From Polaribacter sp. (GTDB lineage: Bacteria; Bacteroidota; Bacteroidia; Flavobacteriales; Flavobacteriaceae): a stretch of 9,750 nt of DNA. The notes beneath the pieces were generated by a model. It did not search any database and was not told the DNA's origin. It worked only from the letters and a program-made list of their open reading frames with translations. The stretch covers positions 1 through 9,750 of the forward strand of contig JANQTK010000271.1 in NCBI GenBank assembly GCA_030731695.1. Direction: 5' to 3'. Shown piece after piece: positions 6,773 to 9,750 of the stretch (its first letter is position 1; the number at the start of each line of letters is the position of its first letter). The position numbers and the translations under genes are program-made.

Positions 6773-7658
6773 AAACCTTCTTTACTGTTGTAATAAAATA
6801 CACACCCGTAAGCAAAATTACAGATGCAATAATAGATTGTAATGATAACTTTTCATCCAAAAAAAACCAACCCATAAATAGCGCAATTACCGGATTTACA
6901 TAAGCTGATGTGGAAACTTTTTCGGTTGAAACTACTTTTAAAAGATAGTTAAATGATGTAAATGCAATGATTCCTCCAAAAATTATAAGCATGATTAAAG
7001 AAGTCAATACTTTTGGACTCCAATCAAATGGTGATATCCAATCTTCTTGAAAACTTAGACTTGCAAAACATAAAATTCCTCCAGCAAATAGCATTTGATA
7101 CCCTGTACTTACCATAAAACTTTTGGGTAATTGTGCTTTTGATACAAATACACTGCCATAACTCCAACTCAAAACACAAGTTAAAATCATAAAAATTCCA
7201 AGTAAACTGTTTTCTGAAGTGGTTAATTCTTGCTGACTTACCAATAAATACATTCCAAACATACCGAAAGTAATACCAATAATCGACTTTCTTTTCATTG
7301 GTCTTCGATCTATCAAACGCAATAGTAATAAGACAAATAATGGTTGTGAGGAAGCAATTAAAGCTCCAAATCCACTATACACATATTTCAAAGCCCAAAC
7401 AAAAACACCATTTCCGTAAATCAAAAAGAAAAATGACGCAATCATTGAATTGGTTAATTCCTTTTTGGAAATTCTTAAATCTTGTTTAAAAATCTTCGCC
7501 AAAATAATCATTAAAGTTCCTGCTACAAAAAAACGAATAGATGCTAAAAAAAATGGTGGCAACTCTGTTACCGCAATTTTATTGAATAAATAAGTAGATC
7601 CCCAAATAACATAAATAGCAATAAATGCTAAAATGATTAATACTTTTGAATTTTTCAA
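6771..7658 (-). CDS. EamA/RhaT family (DMT superfamily) transporter, YedA-like
   Basis: This 295-residue inner-membrane protein has the normal length for the EamA family, with two EamA repeats (about 7-140 and 151-291) predicting ten membrane helices. Family signatures are IWGSTYLFNKIAV (18-30), PPFFLASIRFFVAG (34-47) and, in the second repeat, NPVIALFMGWFFLDEKLS (255-272). Relatives export small metabolites such as amino acids or drugs, but substrate cannot be read from sequence. The start is a TTG: upstream, the frame reaches a stop at 7701-7703 without any ATG or GTG, and the TTG gives a charged MKNSK leader directly before the first helix. A candidate -7 element lies about 20 bp upstream. 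It is divergent from the TMEM175-like gene and ends at its own intrinsic terminator, so it appears monocistronic. Confidence 0.92.
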   Translation of the reverse strand: MKNSKVLIILAFIAIYVIWGSTYLFNKIAVTELPPFFLASIRFFVAGTLMIILAKIFKQDLRISKKELTNSMIASFFFLIYGNGVFVWALKYVYSGFGALIASSQPLFVLLLLRLIDRRPMKRKSIIGITFGMFGMYLLVSQQELTTSENSLLGIFMILTCVLSWSYGSVFVSKAQLPKSFMVSTGYQMLFAGGILCFASLSFQEDWISPFDWSPKVLTSLIMLIIFGGIIAFTSFNYLLKVVSTEKVSTSAYVNPVIALFMGWFFLDEKLSLQSIIASVILLTGVYFITTVKKV

Positions 7659-7677
7659 GAATAGAAAATTAAAGTCG

Positions 7678-7685
7678 CAAAAATA
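7678..7685 (-). promoter_or_regulatory. Candidate -7 promoter element for the EamA gene
   Basis: TATTTTTG on the - strand matches the Bacteroidota TAnnTTTG consensus and lies 19 bp before the TTG start, implying a very short leader. No TTG at the normal -33 spacing was found, so the match rests on the -7 box alone. Confidence 0.4.
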
Positions 7686-7737
7686 CCAATAAATACATTC
7701 TCATTTGTTTTTATTTAGTTCAATCTACATAAATGTT

Positions 7738-7745
7738 TATATTTG
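7738..7745 (+). promoter_or_regulatory. Candidate -7 promoter element for the TMEM175-like/LytTR unit
   Basis: TATATTTG matches TAnnTTTG exactly and ends 20 bp before the ATG at 7766. Only a weak TTC at 7719-7721 stands near the -33 position. Together with the opposing element at 7678-7685 it makes this 107-bp region a divergent promoter region. Confidence 0.5.
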
Positions 7746-7765
7746 GTTTATAGAAATTTTTATAC

Positions 7766-8395
7766 ATGGAAAAAGAAACATTTGATAAATCTAGAGTAAT
7801 TAGTTTTAGTGACGCTGTTTTTTCGATAGCAATGACTTTACTTGTTTTAGAAGTAGTAATACCTAGTTATAAAGAACTACAAACAGGTAATACTTTAGTA
7901 ATTTTACAAAATAGAATTCCAAGTTTTATTGGTTTAGTTGTCAGTTTTATGGTAACAGCTTTGTACTGGATTGCGCATATGAGAATTTTTAAATTCACAT
8001 CGACTATAGACAGTAAAATACTTTGGTACAACATTTTGCTATTATTTTTTATAGTACTTCTGCCCTTTTCTACGGCGTTTTATGTAAAAGGATTTGGCTA
8101 TAAAGGACCTTTTGCTTTTTATTGTTTTAATTTAGCTGGAATCGGTTTTTTTAATTATCTGTTGAACATTTATATCCCTAAAAAAGAAAAAGGACTTACT
8201 GGAATTACACCTACTTTAGCTAAATACTTTAAATTAAGGGCTATAAATGCTTTTTCAGTATGGGCAATTGCTGGATTTTTGGCATTTTACACTCCTATGA
8301 TCGCTAGACTTTTATTCATCCTTTTGTTTATTTTTGAATTTCTTTTGACAAAATATTTTAAGAAACAACTCATAAAAGAAGCTAGCATTGAATAA
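7766..8395 (+). CDS. TMEM175-like (DUF1211) predicted potassium channel subunit
   Basis: This 209-residue membrane protein has about six helices (roughly 13-32, 52-72, 84-106, 114-136, 158-176 and 178-197). The first helix carries the diagnostic RxxxFSD motif as R10-V-I-S-F14-S15-D16, followed by AVFSIAMTLLVLEVVIP. In bacterial TMEM175 proteins this helix lines the pore of a tetrameric potassium-selective channel whose filter is made of hydrophobic residues rather than a TVGYG loop. Length fits bacterial single-repeat members. A candidate promoter lies just upstream, and the stop codon overlaps the next gene by 8 bases, suggesting translational coupling to the LytTR membrane protein. Family membership is clear. 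Channel activity is inferred, because many DUF1211 proteins have never been tested. Confidence 0.9.
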   Translation: MEKETFDKSRVISFSDAVFSIAMTLLVLEVVIPSYKELQTGNTLVILQNRIPSFIGLVVSFMVTALYWIAHMRIFKFTSTIDSKILWYNILLLFFIVLLPFSTAFYVKGFGYKGPFAFYCFNLAGIGFFNYLLNIYIPKKEKGLTGITPTLAKYFKLRAINAFSVWAIAGFLAFYTPMIARLLFILLFIFEFLLTKYFKKQLIKEASIE

Positions 8396-9185
8396 AAAAT
8401 ATCCATTTGATTCCTCCATAAAGCATCATATAATTATTGCTTTAGGTTTAGCTATTTGGATTTTTGTGTTTCTATATTTTACAGAGCCTTTGGATGTGAA
8501 TGAATTTGGTGAATCCGAAAAACTAATTTACATGCCATTATACGGATTGTTGGGTGCCTTTTGTTATTTGATTTTTTTACCAATTCAACAGTATTTATAT
8601 TTTAAAAATGCTCAAAATTGGTTTGTAAAAACTGAAATTTTCTTCTTTTTGATATTTGTTTTTGTAAGTGCAATCATGGCTAGGTTGTTTTATTTGTATA
8701 TCATTGTTCCTGGTGAACCAAATCCTTATTCATTAGAGTATCATTTAAAAAAAGTGATAATTCCAGCATTTTTAACCATTTTGCCAATTATTATTTTTGG
8801 TAGATATGCTTTTGGTAAATACAAAAACAAAAAAATGGATGCTCAAAAAATTGAAATCAAAGGTGAAGGAAGTTATGAAGGTTTGCGGTTGTTTTTAAAT
8901 GATGTGATTTGCATACAATCATCAGACAATTATATTGAAGTTTTTTATTTGTCAGGAAATCAACTAAAAAAGAGTTTGATTCGAAATAAACTGTCAGTGA
9001 TTGCTGATGAATTTCCAGAATTACTTAGAACCCATCGTTCTTTTGTTATCAATCCTTTTCATTTTTCACAATGGAAAACAGAAAAAGGAAAGCTATTCGT
9101 GTTGTTATTTCACCACATAGAAGTACCTGTTTCCAAAACCTATCAAAATGAAGTAAAAACTATTTTGAATTCTACCACAGAATAA
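8388..9185 (+). CDS. Membrane-anchored LytTR-family DNA-binding regulator
   Basis: This is a 265-residue protein. Four predicted membrane helices (about 13-31, 46-66, 83-107, 121-139) are followed by a basic linker (KYKNKKMDAQK) and a C-terminal LytTR domain (about 155-260). Domain signatures are ICIQSSDNYIEVFYL (174-188), LIRNKLSVIADEFP (197-210) and LLRTHRSFVINP (212-223), with VPVSKTY near the end. LytTR domains bind direct-repeat promoter sites. Versions fused to membrane helices instead of a receiver domain are common in Bacteroidota and presumably sense a membrane or extracellular cue. The only upstream start is the TTG used here, because the frame is closed at 8373-8375. It overlaps the end of the TMEM175-like gene by 8 bases. 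No histidine kinase gene is adjacent, so it may be a one-component regulator. Targets are unknown; self-regulation is possible. Confidence 0.9.
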   Translation: MNKKYPFDSSIKHHIIIALGLAIWIFVFLYFTEPLDVNEFGESEKLIYMPLYGLLGAFCYLIFLPIQQYLYFKNAQNWFVKTEIFFFLIFVFVSAIMARLFYLYIIVPGEPNPYSLEYHLKKVIIPAFLTILPIIIFGRYAFGKYKNKKMDAQKIEIKGEGSYEGLRLFLNDVICIQSSDNYIEVFYLSGNQLKKSLIRNKLSVIADEFPELLRTHRSFVINPFHFSQWKTEKGKLFVLLFHHIEVPVSKTYQNEVKTILNSTTE

Positions 9186-9214
9186 CAGAATTTCGCCCCA
9201 AAAGCTTATTATTA

Positions 9215-9246
9215 TTGAGTTTACTTATTTTTCATTTATACATTTG
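9215..9246 (+). promoter_or_regulatory. Bacteroidota-type promoter for the secreted protein gene
   Basis: TACATTTG (9239-9246) fits TAnnTTTG exactly, and a TTG at 9215-9217 lies 21 bp upstream, close to the usual -33 spacing. It is the most complete promoter match in the window. The expected transcription start gives a leader of about 25-30 bases before the ATG at 9280. It implies this gene is transcribed separately from the LytTR gene, although no clear terminator separates them. Confidence 0.6.
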
Positions 9247-9279
9247 TATCAGAAAGTTTAATCTCAAAATAGTAACATT

Positions 9280-9750
9280 ATGAAAAAAAGCATCCCATTT
9301 TTAGCACTTATTTTATTCGGATTTAACACCTCTTTTAGTCAAAATGACATTTGCGATTGTAAAAAAGAGTTAGATTTTGTAGTCGAAAAAATAAAAAAAA
9401 TGCCTTCCTACAAAAAACAAATCAAAGGAGAAAAAAAAGAAGCATTTGAAACAATGTATTCAAAATTATCATCTAAATTGAAGGAGCCAGTTTCCATAGA
9501 AACTTGTTTTACATTTCTTCAAAAACAATTGTTATTGATAAATGACGTACATTCAAATATTGCAATTACTAAAAAATATAATGGTTTAAAAAACTATACT
9601 TCAAACTTATTATCTGTTGTTGATATTACGGTTTTAAAAGATAGTTTATCTAAAAAAACCTTAACTGAACTTGAAGGTTTGTATGCTTATAAAGATGATT
9701 TAGTGATTGGTGTTTTTTATCATCATTCGAAATCAACACTTACAGGAATC
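9280..9750 (+). CDS. Secreted protein, possibly S41 peptidase-like (3' end outside window)
   Basis: Translation from ATG 9280 stays open for 157 codons to the window edge. Residues 1-20 look like a Sec signal peptide: MKK, a hydrophobic core (IPFLALILFGF), then NTSFSQ with likely cleavage after FS or SQ. No lipobox is seen. The mature part begins with a CDC pair (C25, C27) and is helical and lysine-rich, then has CFTFLQKQLLLINDVHSNI (76-94) and LEGLYAYKDDLVIGVFYHH (131-149). The 'LxLINDxHSxI' and 'LEGLY...IGV' patterns resemble the N-terminal region of Bacteroidota S41 (C-terminal-processing-type) peptidases, in which a helical segment precedes the catalytic core. The PDZ and Ser-Lys catalytic parts would lie beyond the edge, so this is a tentative assignment. 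It could also be an unrelated periplasmic protein. The gene has its own promoter. Confidence 0.7.
   Translation, partial: MKKSIPFLALILFGFNTSFSQNDICDCKKELDFVVEKIKKMPSYKKQIKGEKKEAFETMYSKLSSKLKEPVSIETCFTFLQKQLLLINDVHSNIAITKKYNGLKNYTSNLLSVVDITVLKDSLSKKTLTELEGLYAYKDDLVIGVFYHHSKSTLTGI

Noticed and set aside
9186..9279. Terminator after the LytTR gene
   Set aside because: I found no stable inverted repeat followed by a T-run; only the promoter of the next gene is supported.

Overview
The window looks like chromosomal DNA from a flavobacterium or close relative (Bacteroidota). It is strongly AT-rich and has no consistent Shine-Dalgarno sequences ahead of its genes. Several intergenic regions carry the Bacteroidota -7 promoter element TAnnTTTG. 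The proteins (YedA-like EamA exporter, membrane-anchored LytTR regulator, secreted protein with a signal peptide ending in SFSQ) fit that group. I see no mobile element, CRISPR array, tRNA or rRNA, so this reads as ordinary chromosome with one poorly understood enzyme system.

Left block (1-6038, + strand): a tightly packed three-gene operon. The first gene runs off the left edge. It encodes the C-terminal putative-amidoligase (DUF2126) part of a large transglutaminase-like/DUF2126 protein. It is followed 8 bp later by a fusion of a circularly permuted ATP-grasp enzyme and an alpha-E (DUF403) domain, and 1 bp after that by a stand-alone transglutaminase-like cysteine protease with an intact Cys-His-Asp triad. 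Two predicted ATP-dependent carboxylate-amine ligases beside one or two transglutaminase-like proteases match a widespread predicted peptide- or protein-tagging system. As far as I know its substrate and product are still unknown. This is the most interesting part of the window.

Middle block (6037-7685): a nested stem-loop separates the operon from convergent - strand genes. Two 67-residue winged-helix proteins, about half identical without gaps, lie in tandem but appear to be separate transcription units, because a strong intrinsic terminator lies between them. Upstream of them, also on the - strand, is an EamA/DMT-type exporter with a TTG start and its own terminator.

Right block (7686-9750, + strand): divergent from the exporter is a two-gene unit, a TMEM175-like (DUF1211) predicted potassium channel overlapping by 8 bases with a four-helix membrane protein carrying a C-terminal LytTR DNA-binding domain. 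After a separate promoter, a secreted protein resembling the N-terminal part of S41-type peptidases starts at 9280 and runs off the right edge.

There is no gene-free stretch over 300 bases. The longest gap (6302-6472, 171 bp) holds the terminator and a possible operator.
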